From JAGXFP01 sp039714535 (lineage in GTDB: Bacteria > Desulfobacterota > Desulfobulbia > Desulfobulbales > JAGXFP01), in contig JBDLJC010000027.1 in assembly GCA_039714535.1 (NCBI GenBank), positions 1 through 43,512 on the forward strand: DNA of 43,512 nt, read 5' to 3'. The notes beneath the pieces were generated by a model. It did not search any database, was not told the DNA's origin, and worked only from the letters and a program-made list of their open reading frames with translations. Below are positions 1 through 7,765 of this stretch, one piece after another. The position numbers and the translations under genes are program-made. The stretch's first letter is position 1; each line of letters opens with the position of its first letter.

Positions 1-1
1 C

Positions 2-61
2 AAGGATGGAGAACGAATTGATCCTATAATAGAAGGCGAACTCAACAGGGCTGCCATTTAA
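2..61 (+). CDS. possible C-terminal tail of a truncated gene
   Basis: An open frame enters from the left edge and stops at TAA 59-61, giving about 19 residues that end in ELNRAAI. Nothing in this stub identifies a family, and an open frame this short can occur by chance. It is listed only because the next 450 bases hold no convincing gene. Confidence 0.2.
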   Translation, partial: KDGERIDPIIEGELNRAAI

Positions 62-273
62 ACATGATTTTTTCAAACACCAGAATTGACCATAACTCTC
101 CTAAATAATTTTCATTATCTAGGGCAGCCCCTAAGTTTTTGCTTACTAACTGCATGTTATACGCTATAATCAGAGCTTGGTGATGCAGGGCATGTTGTTA
201 GCCGTCAGAAGAATGTCACAGCGGTAAAACTATTGCCCTTCAATAATTAACAGCTTTTATTCTAAAGTAGAAA

Positions 274-303
274 ACCACGTCCTTTGGGCGTGGTCAGAGT
301 TCA
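274..303 (+). mobile_element. IS200/IS605-like terminal hairpin (remnant)
   Basis: ACCACGTCC and GGGCGTGGT pair across a TTT loop at 274-294 with one T-G wobble, followed within ten bases by TTCA at 300-303. A compact imperfect hairpin shortly before TTCA resembles the right ends of IS200/IS605 elements, where the hairpin binds the Y1 transposase. No tnpA or tnpB frame is visible, so this would be a decayed end or a solo element; a REP-type hairpin or unrelated stem-loop is possible. The surrounding 1-509 holds no other gene I can support. Confidence 0.3.
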
Positions 304-509
304 GCGGCTCTGCCAGTTGAACGCTCATGTGCTGCAACCATGCAAAGTTGTCCCCACAACTAAAAGCATAATCAAGAAGAACAAGAACGAAAGGCAGAGT
401 CTGGTCAGCCAAAGTTATTTTAAATTACCAAAGGGAACCAACCAATCCCAGCCCCCTCTGGTGGTGGATGTTTATTCGACCGCTGATCATATGTGTTAAG
501 GTGAGTTTG

Positions 510-977
510 ATGGCAAAGCTACGATCAATTATTATCATCCTTGTGTTTTTATTGATTTTCTCCCCGTCCCTTTCAACTGCCGTTGAAAAACCAGGCAATC
601 GCGATCGCTGTCCGGTCTGCGGAATGTTTGTCGCCCCCTATCCGTCCTGGTTAGCAACCATAGCTTTTAATGACGGTTCACAATTGTTTTTCGATGGACC
701 CAAGGACCTGTTCCGTTTTTACCTGGATTGGCCTGCAAAAGAATCCAGACAAAAAAGTGACATTACCGCCATCTACGTAACCGAATATTATTCGACCCGT
801 TTAATGAAAATAGCGGAAGTGTTATTTGTGACCGGCAGTGATGTCTACGGGCCGATGGGCCAGGAACTGGTGCCGGTGGCTGGCCGGGAGGCGGCGGCAG
901 GGTTCATGCGTGACCACCGGGGTACAAAAATCATCACCTTCGAGCAGGTGAGCAAATTCGAGTTGCCCGCGCAGTAA
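510..977 (+). CDS. nosL: NosL-family periplasmic copper chaperone
   Basis: Encodes 155 residues. ATG 510 is chosen because AAGGTG lies a few bases upstream and the protein then opens with a clean signal or anchor helix (about residues 5-24); an upstream in-frame start at 468 lacks this. The NosL hallmark CPVCGM is at residues 34-39 and supplies Cys and Met ligands that bind Cu(I). NosL proteins deliver copper to the Cu sites of nitrous oxide reductase. Most are lipoproteins, but here no lipobox Cys is seen, so the protein is either membrane-anchored or cleaved. It opens a tight run of plus-strand genes and its TAA overlaps the next ATG. No nosZ lies in the window, so the target may differ. 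Confidence 0.82.
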   Translation: MAKLRSIIIILVFLLIFSPSLSTAVEKPGNRDRCPVCGMFVAPYPSWLATIAFNDGSQLFFDGPKDLFRFYLDWPAKESRQKSDITAIYVTEYYSTRLMKIAEVLFVTGSDVYGPMGQELVPVAGREAAAGFMRDHRGTKIITFEQVSKFELPAQ

Positions 978-1312
978 TGATCAGGGTCCGGATTTTCATA
1001 GGTTTTCTGGTTCTGCTCATGTCCGCCCAGTTTGTTCTGCTGGTTGGCGGCCATCAGGAGAGTCTGCAGGTTGATCGGGCCGGAGTCGCCGCCAAGAGAG
1101 AACTGGTGAAAACCCTTGGCCTGACTGATCTGGCCCTGTGGACGGAAGCGCGTTACAGCCGCCATCCTTCCCAGGCGGACCTGTTTACCTCCTTTCAGGA
1201 TTATCCCGGTTCCTTCGATCATTTCCCGGCCGGTTCGATAATTGCCCCTAACCCAACCGGGCTGAGTACCACGTTGCGGGTCAGAAAATCAGCTGGGCGA
1301 GGGCGAAAATGA
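977..1312 (+). CDS. small secreted or membrane-anchored protein, unknown
   Basis: A 111-residue protein with one hydrophobic helix (about residues 5-24) followed by a polar tail rich in Arg, Pro and Ser. I recognise no domain. It starts within the TAATGA that ends nosL and its own stop overlaps the next ATG (ATGA), so it is translationally coupled on both sides. That placement argues that it is a real gene and a partner of the NosL/ABC cluster, perhaps an extracytoplasmic accessory to the permease. The function is unknown. Confidence 0.6.
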   Translation: MIRVRIFIGFLVLLMSAQFVLLVGGHQESLQVDRAGVAAKRELVKTLGLTDLALWTEARYSRHPSQADLFTSFQDYPGSFDHFPAGSIIAPNPTGLSTTLRVRKSAGRGRK

Positions 1313-2466
1313 TCCGACACCTGAAGATCCTCGAATATGCCCTGTCCTCCCTGTGTCGCCGGAAATTCAAAAACCTGGCCATCATTGCGGTTTACGCTTT
1401 TACTATCAGCACTCTGGCTTCTATCCTCTTTCTTACCCAGGCCCTGAAGATCGAGGCGGCCAAGGTGTTGATAGAGGCCCCAGCCCTTGTGGTGCAGAGA
1501 CTGGCTGGGGGCCGCCATGATTTGGTGCCGACCACTTACGGAGATGCCATCCGGGCTTTGCCCGGAGTGGGCTCGGTAAAGCCGCGGGTCTGGGGCTATT
1601 ATTACGATAGTATCAATAAGAGTAACTATACGCTGCTCGGGGTAGAGGCAGGCCAGACTGAACTTGAGCTACTCGAAGGAAGACTGCCCCAAAGGCCGGG
1701 AGAATGCGCGGTCGGGGCCGGGGTGGCGGAGGCCCAGGTTGCCGGGATAGGTGATGACCTCTTGCTGATCGATGCTGATAATATGGGCCGGGCCTATGAG
1801 ATTACCGGGCTATTCCGGGCAGACTCACGACTGTGGAGCAATGATCTGATCGTCTTCAGCACTGAGGAAATCAGGCGTTTTTTTGCTATCCCGGCCGGGC
1901 TGGCCACTGATCTGATAGTAGAAATCTATAATGAGCGTGAGGTGGTGACCGTTGCCAAAAAGATCAAGCGCCTCTTCCCCGATAGCCGCCCGATCACCCG
2001 TAATGAAATTCTTCACACCTATGAAACAGTCTTTAACTGGCGGAGCGGCATGATCCTGACCGTCTTTGCTGCGGCTCTGGCCGCCTTCTGTATTCTGGCT
2101 TGGGACAAGGCGACGGGGATCAGCGGCGAGGAAAAACAGGAGATTGGCATTCTAAAGGCGATTGGCTGGGATACCGCCGATGTTCTGGAACTGAAATTCT
2201 GGGAAGGTATGGCGATCTCACTGACCTCCTTTGTTGTGGGGCTTCTGGTCGCGTATATCCACGTTTTTATGCTGGGGGCGCTGGCCCTGGTCCCAGTCCT
2301 CAAGGGCTGGTCGGTTCTGTTCCCCCCCTTTGCCCTGACCCCTTATGTTGACTTATACCAGATCGTGGTTCTGGCCTTCCTCACCGTATTCCCCTACGTG
2401 GTCTGCACGGTGATACCCTCATGGAAAACAGCGATAACCGATCCGGAATCGGTAATGCGAGGCTGA
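1309..2466 (+). CDS. FtsX/MacB-type ABC transporter permease
   Basis: A 385-residue inner-membrane protein with the FtsX/LolC/MacB layout: one N-terminal helix (about 20-42), a large periplasmic domain (about 45-245), then three C-terminal helices (about 250-265, 290-315 and 350-375). The conserved cytoplasmic segment EKQEIGILKAIGW lies between helices 2 and 3, as usual for this type VII ABC superfamily. Such permeases act mechanically on periplasmic partners and extract lipoproteins or drive secretion; they do not import small solutes. The ATPase follows six bases downstream. Flanking NosL and SCO genes suggest a role in periplasmic copper or cofactor handling, which is inference. Confidence 0.85.
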   Translation: MIRHLKILEYALSSLCRRKFKNLAIIAVYAFTISTLASILFLTQALKIEAAKVLIEAPALVVQRLAGGRHDLVPTTYGDAIRALPGVGSVKPRVWGYYYDSINKSNYTLLGVEAGQTELELLEGRLPQRPGECAVGAGVAEAQVAGIGDDLLLIDADNMGRAYEITGLFRADSRLWSNDLIVFSTEEIRRFFAIPAGLATDLIVEIYNEREVVTVAKKIKRLFPDSRPITRNEILHTYETVFNWRSGMILTVFAAALAAFCILAWDKATGISGEEKQEIGILKAIGWDTADVLELKFWEGMAISLTSFVVGLLVAYIHVFMLGALALVPVLKGWSVLFPPFALTPYVDLYQIVVLAFLTVFPYVVCTVIPSWKTAITDPESVMRG

Positions 2467-2472
2467 CCCGAA

Positions 2473-3159
2473 ATGAATCCGCTTATCCAAGTCGCAAATC
2501 TCAGCAAGACCTTCAACCGCCACCGCCCGGATGAGATGAGGGCTCTGGCGGGTGTCTCTTTACAGATCAATCAAGGTGAGGGACTGGTCTTAAAAGGGAC
2601 CAGTGGTTCCGGTAAAACTACCCTGCTCAGCCTGTTGGGCTGTATGGCGCGGCCGACCTCGGGCAGTATCCATCTTGAGGGCAGAAACATTGCCAAATTG
2701 CCGGAGCGTTTTCTGACGACGATCAGGCGCCGCACTTTCGGCTTTATCTTTCAGCAATTTAATCTGATCCGCCACTTGAGCGTGCTGGATAATGTGTCGT
2801 TGCCCCTCTATCCGACCAGTATGAGGGAGAGTGAAATGCGGGCCAGGGCCCGGCAAACTCTGGAGCGGCTCAATATCGGCAGCAAGGAGCGAACCATGGT
2901 CAACAAATTGTCCGGGGGCGAGCAGCAACGGGTCGCAATAGCCCGGGCCCTGATCAACCAGCCGGAGATTATTATAGCCGACGAGCCGACCGCCCATCTG
3001 GACAGCCACCTGTCCGGAGAGTTGCTGGATATTCTGGCCGGTTTGAAGGAGCAGGGCAAAACCCTGGTGATCGCTACCCATGATCCCGAAGTTTACGGCC
3101 ATGGGCTGGTTGACCGTATTGTGGCGATGCGGGACGGTCGCATTGCAGAGGCTGGTTGA
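2473..3159 (+). CDS. LolD/MacB-type ABC transporter ATPase
   Basis: A 228-residue ATPase, the usual length for LolD-like subunits. Walker A GTSGSGKTT is at 42-50, the Q-loop near QQFN (94-97), the signature LSGGEQQRV at 146-154, Walker B IIIADEP at 167-172, and the switch His in ATHDPE near residue 200. It should form a dimer that powers the FtsX-like permease immediately upstream. Its TGA overlaps the TTG start of the following membrane-protein gene, so the three products are probably made in step. Confidence 0.9.
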   Translation: MNPLIQVANLSKTFNRHRPDEMRALAGVSLQINQGEGLVLKGTSGSGKTTLLSLLGCMARPTSGSIHLEGRNIAKLPERFLTTIRRRTFGFIFQQFNLIRHLSVLDNVSLPLYPTSMRESEMRARARQTLERLNIGSKERTMVNKLSGGEQQRVAIARALINQPEIIIADEPTAHLDSHLSGELLDILAGLKEQGKTLVIATHDPEVYGHGLVDRIVAMRDGRIAEAG

Positions 3160-4172
3160 TCGTGCTCCTGCACCCCGGTATCCTGGCCCTGATCAGCGGC
3201 TCTGCCCTGGCCTTCGCCATGGTTCTTTACGCCAGTGGAGTTGCCCTGAAAATTCTTCGTCGCTGGAACCCGCAGAGCAGTTCTGAAGAACAGCTTCTTC
3301 TGGAAAGAAAGACCTACCTGGTCTCAACGATAGTCAATTATGCCCTTGGTTTTACGGTCCTGGCCACCCTGCTGTTTTTGTTCACGATTGAAGATATCCA
3401 CCGCCTCTTCGTCGGGGCCATGTGTGCCACCGGAACCCTGAATGCCAATCCGGTTGGCTGGACCGCCCTCCTGATTAAGATAATCCTCTTTTTTGTAGCG
3501 GCCCTGTGGGTGGCGGTCAATCTCCTCGACCAGCGCACCGAGGATACCCCACTGGTCAGGATTAAGTACGGGGCTCTGCTCTTGATTGCCCCGTTAATGG
3601 GTGGCGATCTTTATTTGCAGACCGTCTATTTTCTCGGCTTGGAGCCGCAGATCATCACCTCCTGCTGCGGCTCACTTTTTAATGTCGGTGGCGAAGGTTT
3701 TGCCAGTGAGCTTGCGGCCCTACCGGTACCGACGATGCTCAAGGTTTTTTATCCAGCCGCATTCCTCTACTTGGCTGGCGCTGGAGCATGCCTCTGGTCA
3801 CCGGCCACTTGCCTTCGTTATGGGGTGGCGGCGCTGGCAGTTATTTTCTTTGTAATTTCTCTGGCTGCGGTGGTATCCTTTATTTCGCTTTATATCTACC
3901 AGATGCCGACCCATCATTGCCCCTTCGATATGCTGCAGAGGTATTATTATTTTGTCGGTTATCCCCTGTATGCCGGGTTATTCCTGGGGACACTGTTCGG
4001 GCTGTTGCCGGGCCTCTGCCAGCCCCTTAAAAATAGAAGTGCCAGCTTGTGTCGAGAGATCATGCGGATGGAGAAGAGCTGGCTACTGTTGTCGATGTTT
4101 TTCATGACGCTCTTTCTGATGATTGCGTCCTGGCCCCTGCTGTTCGGGAATTTCCGAATGTTCGGGTATTAG
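3156..4172 (+). CDS. eight-helix membrane protein with Cys/His pairs, unknown
   Basis: A 338-residue integral membrane protein with about eight hydrophobic helices (roughly 7-28, 57-77, 102-124, 137-157, 195-214, 222-247, 264-287 and 309-331). The probable start is TTG 3156, overlapping the ATPase stop; GTG 3162 is an alternative. Between helices lie a Cys pair (170-171) and a PTHHCPFDM stretch with His253, His254 and Cys255; His82 and Cys90 sit at the end of helix 2. These could bind copper or haem, but I recognise no family. Position inside an ABC/NosL/SCO cluster suggests a membrane partner for metal transfer or redox chemistry. Confidence 0.75.
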   Translation: MIVLLHPGILALISGSALAFAMVLYASGVALKILRRWNPQSSSEEQLLLERKTYLVSTIVNYALGFTVLATLLFLFTIEDIHRLFVGAMCATGTLNANPVGWTALLIKIILFFVAALWVAVNLLDQRTEDTPLVRIKYGALLLIAPLMGGDLYLQTVYFLGLEPQIITSCCGSLFNVGGEGFASELAALPVPTMLKVFYPAAFLYLAGAGACLWSPATCLRYGVAALAVIFFVISLAAVVSFISLYIYQMPTHHCPFDMLQRYYYFVGYPLYAGLFLGTLFGLLPGLCQPLKNRSASLCREIMRMEKSWLLLSMFFMTLFLMIASWPLLFGNFRMFGY

Positions 4173-4241
4173 GTATTCTCTTCTCGGACAGTCGCCTAGC
4201 GGAGCTGGCATCAACTTTTGATAATGTGGAGGAATTTTAAG

Positions 4242-4823
4242 ATGGGCCGAAAATTTTCATTTCCCCCGGTGGGGTTATTGTTCCTGCTGATGTTTATGCT
4301 GGTTTTGAGCTCCGAAGCGCTGGCGGCCGGCAAGCAGCGCTACAAGAAGACTATGGTTGACTACAAGATTCCCGACGTTACCCTGATAAACCAGAATAAT
4401 GAAAAAATTCAGCTTGTTGAATATCTCAATGCAGGTCAGCCGGTAATGGTTGAATTTATCTTTGCGACCTGCACAACCATCTGCCCGATTCTATCCATAG
4501 CCTTCACTAATCTCCAAAAGGATCTTGGTACCGAGGCCGGGCAGGTGCGAATGGTTTCCATTTCCATCGATCCTGAATACGACCGGCCGAAGGTCATGCG
4601 CAAGTATCTGCAGCGCTATAATGCCAAGCCGGGTTGGGATTTTTTGACCGGTACCGTTAAGGATATTGGTTTGGTGATGAAGGCGTTTGATGCCTATATC
4701 CCCAATAAAATGGATCATCAGCCCCTGACTTTCATGCGTTCCCCCAAAACTGACAAATGGGTCCGTCTCTATGGCCTGATGGGCGGCAAGGACATGATGC
4801 GGGAATATAAAGCCTTGAAATAA
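4242..4823 (+). CDS. SCO1/SenC-family copper chaperone or thiol reductase
   Basis: A 193-residue protein starting at ATG 4242, with GGAGGA at 4228-4233 at ideal spacing; a TTG at 4218 is less likely. An N-terminal helix (about 8-29) anchors or exports it. The thioredoxin-fold domain carries CTTICP (Cys77, Cys81) and His159 in KMDHQPLTF, the three ligands that bind copper in SCO proteins. SCO proteins metallate or reduce the CuA site of cytochrome oxidase and, in some bacteria, of nitrous oxide reductase. Paired with NosL four genes upstream it points to delivery to a copper enzyme, or to thiol/copper redox control. No oxidase gene is present in this window. Confidence 0.9.
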   Translation: MGRKFSFPPVGLLFLLMFMLVLSSEALAAGKQRYKKTMVDYKIPDVTLINQNNEKIQLVEYLNAGQPVMVEFIFATCTTICPILSIAFTNLQKDLGTEAGQVRMVSISIDPEYDRPKVMRKYLQRYNAKPGWDFLTGTVKDIGLVMKAFDAYIPNKMDHQPLTFMRSPKTDKWVRLYGLMGGKDMMREYKALK

Positions 4824-4876
4824 GCCGGAGCAGACTTTTATTGACGCTGCTTTATTAAAAGAACCGGGGAGATGTT

Positions 4877-6508
4877 GTGAAATATCAGATTAGAATATTT
4901 CTTTGTTGCCTGTTCCTGTTATGCGGTTGCGTCCAGAGTCCGGCAGTAACCGATCATAACGTCCAGTCATCTGTCTACAGTGAAGCGCAGCTGGTGGAAA
5001 TCGGTCGTCGGGTCTACCAGGAAGGGGTTTTGGTGAACGGTGAACCGATCAGGGCGACGGTGATGGGAGGCCTGGAGGTGTCGGGGCAACAGTTCACCTG
5101 TATCCACTGTCATCGACGCAGCGGTCTCGGAGGTCAGGAAGGGACCAAATATGTTCCGGCAACCAACGGCGCCTACCTTTTTGCGCCCCGTGAAAAAGTT
5201 CACATGGTGCGCCCCTCTTATGACAACCAGACTCTTATTGAAGCCATTGCTGCGGGCGTAAATCCACTGGGCACGCCCTTCGATGAAATCATGCCGCTCT
5301 ATGATCTGCCCGATCTGGAGATGGATGGTCTGGTTGCCTACCTTAAAGAGCTTTCCTCAACACTTTCGCCCGGAGTTGACGACCAGGCGATCCATATTGG
5401 CGTAGTTGTTGATGCTTCGATCGATAAAGCTGAACGAGATGCCATGCTGGCGGTTATCGAAAGATATTTTACCGACAAAAATTCCAAGTCTAGGAACGAA
5501 CACAAGCGCCGAAAATTTGCGCCTTTCTATCTCGTGGACAGACTCCAGGCCTATCGGCCCTGGCAGCTGCATGTATGGGAAGTTAGCGGGCCACCAGAAA
5601 ATTGGCCGGAGCAGCTCGAGGAATATTATCGGCAACAGCCGGTATTCACGATGCTCAGTGGTCTGGTCAAAGGACCGTGGGAGCCGATCCATAACTTCTG
5701 TGAGAAGCACCGGATTCCCTCTGTATTGCCAAACACTGTGCGCCCGGTAGTAAGGGAAGATGTCGATTTTTATACCATGTATTTCTCCAAAGGAGTGGTC
5801 CTGGATGCTCAAGTTGCCTTGACAGACCTGGAGGCTGAGCCCACTCCAAGCAAAATCATTCAGGTTTACCGGCAGAGGGGGGATGGCGAAGATGGTGCTG
5901 CAGCTCTACGCAGTATGGCAGACTCGGCAGGCATCAAAGTGTATGATCTGGTTTTTGCCGAAGATGTTGAAATAAATGGGATGGAGGCGGTTATTGCCAA
6001 GGTGCGTGAGACCGGGGCCGACACCATGATATTTTGGCTAGGTGCTGAAGATCTTGCCTCTCTGGCTACCGGATCGGTTCGCCTGCCAAAAAACTTTCGT
6101 ATTTATTTAACCACATCTTTGCTTGACGGGGAATTGAACAGAATTCCATCGCTTTTTAAGGCGAACGGTCTAGTTCTACATCAATATAATCTTCCCCAAA
6201 ATCATGCGGCCCGTTTCAGCCGGACTGCAGTCTGGCTGAAATCACGGCAAATTCCGCTAACCAGCCAGATGCTACAGGGGCAAACATTTTATGCCTGTCT
6301 GGTTTTAATGGAGGGGTTAATGCATGTCCGGCGGAACTTTTACCCTGACTACCTGCTGGATGGCCTTGACCATGTTCAACGTATGGCCAGATTGGTTGCC
6401 AATTATCCCAGGGTCAGCTTTGGTCCCGAGCAGAGGTATCTGGCCAAAGGCTCATATGTTGTTGACCTGAAAACCAGTACCAGCCGCTGGATAGTCCCTG
6501 ACCATTAG
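4877..6508 (+). CDS. lipoprotein: monohaem cytochrome c joined to periplasmic-binding-protein domain
   Basis: A 543-residue protein starting at GTG 4877 behind a GGGGAG. The N-terminus ends in LLCGC (lipidation at Cys18), predicting a membrane-tethered lipoprotein. A class-I-like cytochrome domain spans about 35-160, with haem attachment CIHCH at 75-79 and a likely distal ligand Met139 in EIMPLYD. From about 170 to the end the alternating strand/helix pattern resembles a type I periplasmic binding protein (Leu/Ile/Val receptor fold). The family link for this second domain is from overall pattern only. It closes the NosL/ABC/SCO cluster, 53 bases after the SCO gene. Such a fusion would put a ligand-binding module on an electron carrier. 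Confidence 0.72.
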   Translation: MKYQIRIFLCCLFLLCGCVQSPAVTDHNVQSSVYSEAQLVEIGRRVYQEGVLVNGEPIRATVMGGLEVSGQQFTCIHCHRRSGLGGQEGTKYVPATNGAYLFAPREKVHMVRPSYDNQTLIEAIAAGVNPLGTPFDEIMPLYDLPDLEMDGLVAYLKELSSTLSPGVDDQAIHIGVVVDASIDKAERDAMLAVIERYFTDKNSKSRNEHKRRKFAPFYLVDRLQAYRPWQLHVWEVSGPPENWPEQLEEYYRQQPVFTMLSGLVKGPWEPIHNFCEKHRIPSVLPNTVRPVVREDVDFYTMYFSKGVVLDAQVALTDLEAEPTPSKIIQVYRQRGDGEDGAAALRSMADSAGIKVYDLVFAEDVEINGMEAVIAKVRETGADTMIFWLGAEDLASLATGSVRLPKNFRIYLTTSLLDGELNRIPSLFKANGLVLHQYNLPQNHAARFSRTAVWLKSRQIPLTSQMLQGQTFYACLVLMEGLMHVRRNFYPDYLLDGLDHVQRMARLVANYPRVSFGPEQRYLAKGSYVVDLKTSTSRWIVPDH

Positions 6509-6720
6509 CAGAAACAGAAAAAACGATTTGTCATGAAAAAAGACGGGAAATAAGCTTTAAGAAAACCTCTGACTGAAACCGAATCAGCAATCAATTAAAT
6601 GAATGACCTTCCCCTTGACCACAGCTCTTTTTACCTGTAAATTCTGCCCTTTTGGTACATCATCACGAATGATTCATCCTTAACTGAAAGATCCTGCCGG
6701 AATTAATCCACAAGGCCTCC

Positions 6721-7764
6721 ATGAGCAACTTAATCAGAGAAGAAATGGAAGCGCGGGAAGCAAAAACTCTCTCCGAATTCGCCTGCTTAAGCAGAGACAG
6801 TAAAGGTCGTTACAACGACGAACCTGAATGTGATATCCGCCCAGCCTTTCAACGTGACCGTGACCGCATAATTCATGCCAAAACCTTTCGTCGCCTTAAA
6901 CATAAAACCCAGGTTTTTCTGGCGCCTGCCGGAGACCATTACCGCACGAGACTGACCCATGTTCTAGAGGTTGCCCAGATCGCCAGGACTATGGCTGCCG
7001 CTCTGCGGCTCAATGAAAATCTGGCCGAGGCCATCGCCCTGGCCCACGACCTTGGCCACACCCCTTTTGGCCATGCCGGCGAGTCAGTGCTTAATGAACT
7101 TCATCCAGGTGGTTTTCGCCATTACGAGCAAAGTTTAAGGGTTGTCGAAATTCTTGAAAAAAAAGGTCAGGGACTCAATCTTACCAACGAGGTCCGGGAA
7201 GGTATCCTTAAACATTCCAAAGGCCTTAAAGATGTGCTGCCGGATGATATGGACGGAATGCCTGCTACCAGAGAAGGGCAACTGGTGCGGGTTGCCGATA
7301 TAATCGCTTACGTTAACCATGATCTTGACGATGCAATCCGGGCCGGCATTCTGGCTAAAGACAGTGTCCCGACCGACATAAACAAACTGCTGGGCCGCTC
7401 TAATTCCGCCCGAATCGGGGCAATGGTCCGCGATCTGATCACCAACACTGCCCCCAACGGTGGTGAGCGCTTAATCATGAGCAAGAAGATAATGCGTGCC
7501 ATTAGCGACCTGCGGGATTTTCTCTACGAAAACGTCTACGAGGCCCACCGAGTCCACAATGACTTTGTCAAAGGCCAGAAAATCCTCAAGGAGTTGTATG
7601 ATTATTTTAAGGAAAACGATGGGTATTTTGATGATTCAATCTGCTACAGCGACGACACGACCAGGGAGCGTAAGGTCTGCGATTTTATTGCCGGGATGAC
7701 CGATCAGTATGCCCTGGACACCTACACCAATATATTCTTACCCCAACCATGGAGTGTTAAATAG
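6721..7764 (+). CDS. dgt: deoxyguanosinetriphosphate triphosphohydrolase-like HD protein
   Basis: A 347-residue cytoplasmic protein of the dGTPase family, which hydrolyses dNTPs to nucleoside and triphosphate. The HD metal site is clear: His80 in RLTH, then His109-Asp110 in AHDLGHTPFGHAGE, and a later Asp in ADIIAYVNHD. The N-terminal TFRRLKHKTQVF segment is typical of the shorter type 2 dGTPases. Its TAG ends one base before the valS start, so the two genes are likely cotranscribed. Substrate preference cannot be read from sequence. Confidence 0.9.
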   Translation: MSNLIREEMEAREAKTLSEFACLSRDSKGRYNDEPECDIRPAFQRDRDRIIHAKTFRRLKHKTQVFLAPAGDHYRTRLTHVLEVAQIARTMAAALRLNENLAEAIALAHDLGHTPFGHAGESVLNELHPGGFRHYEQSLRVVEILEKKGQGLNLTNEVREGILKHSKGLKDVLPDDMDGMPATREGQLVRVADIIAYVNHDLDDAIRAGILAKDSVPTDINKLLGRSNSARIGAMVRDLITNTAPNGGERLIMSKKIMRAISDLRDFLYENVYEAHRVHNDFVKGQKILKELYDYFKENDGYFDDSICYSDDTTRERKVCDFIAGMTDQYALDTYTNIFLPQPWSVK

Positions 7765-7765
7765 A

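Noticed and set aside
284..499. 71-codon frame starting inside the terminal hairpin
   Set aside because: No ribosome site, no recognisable domain, overlaps nosL upstream sequence; looks like chance.
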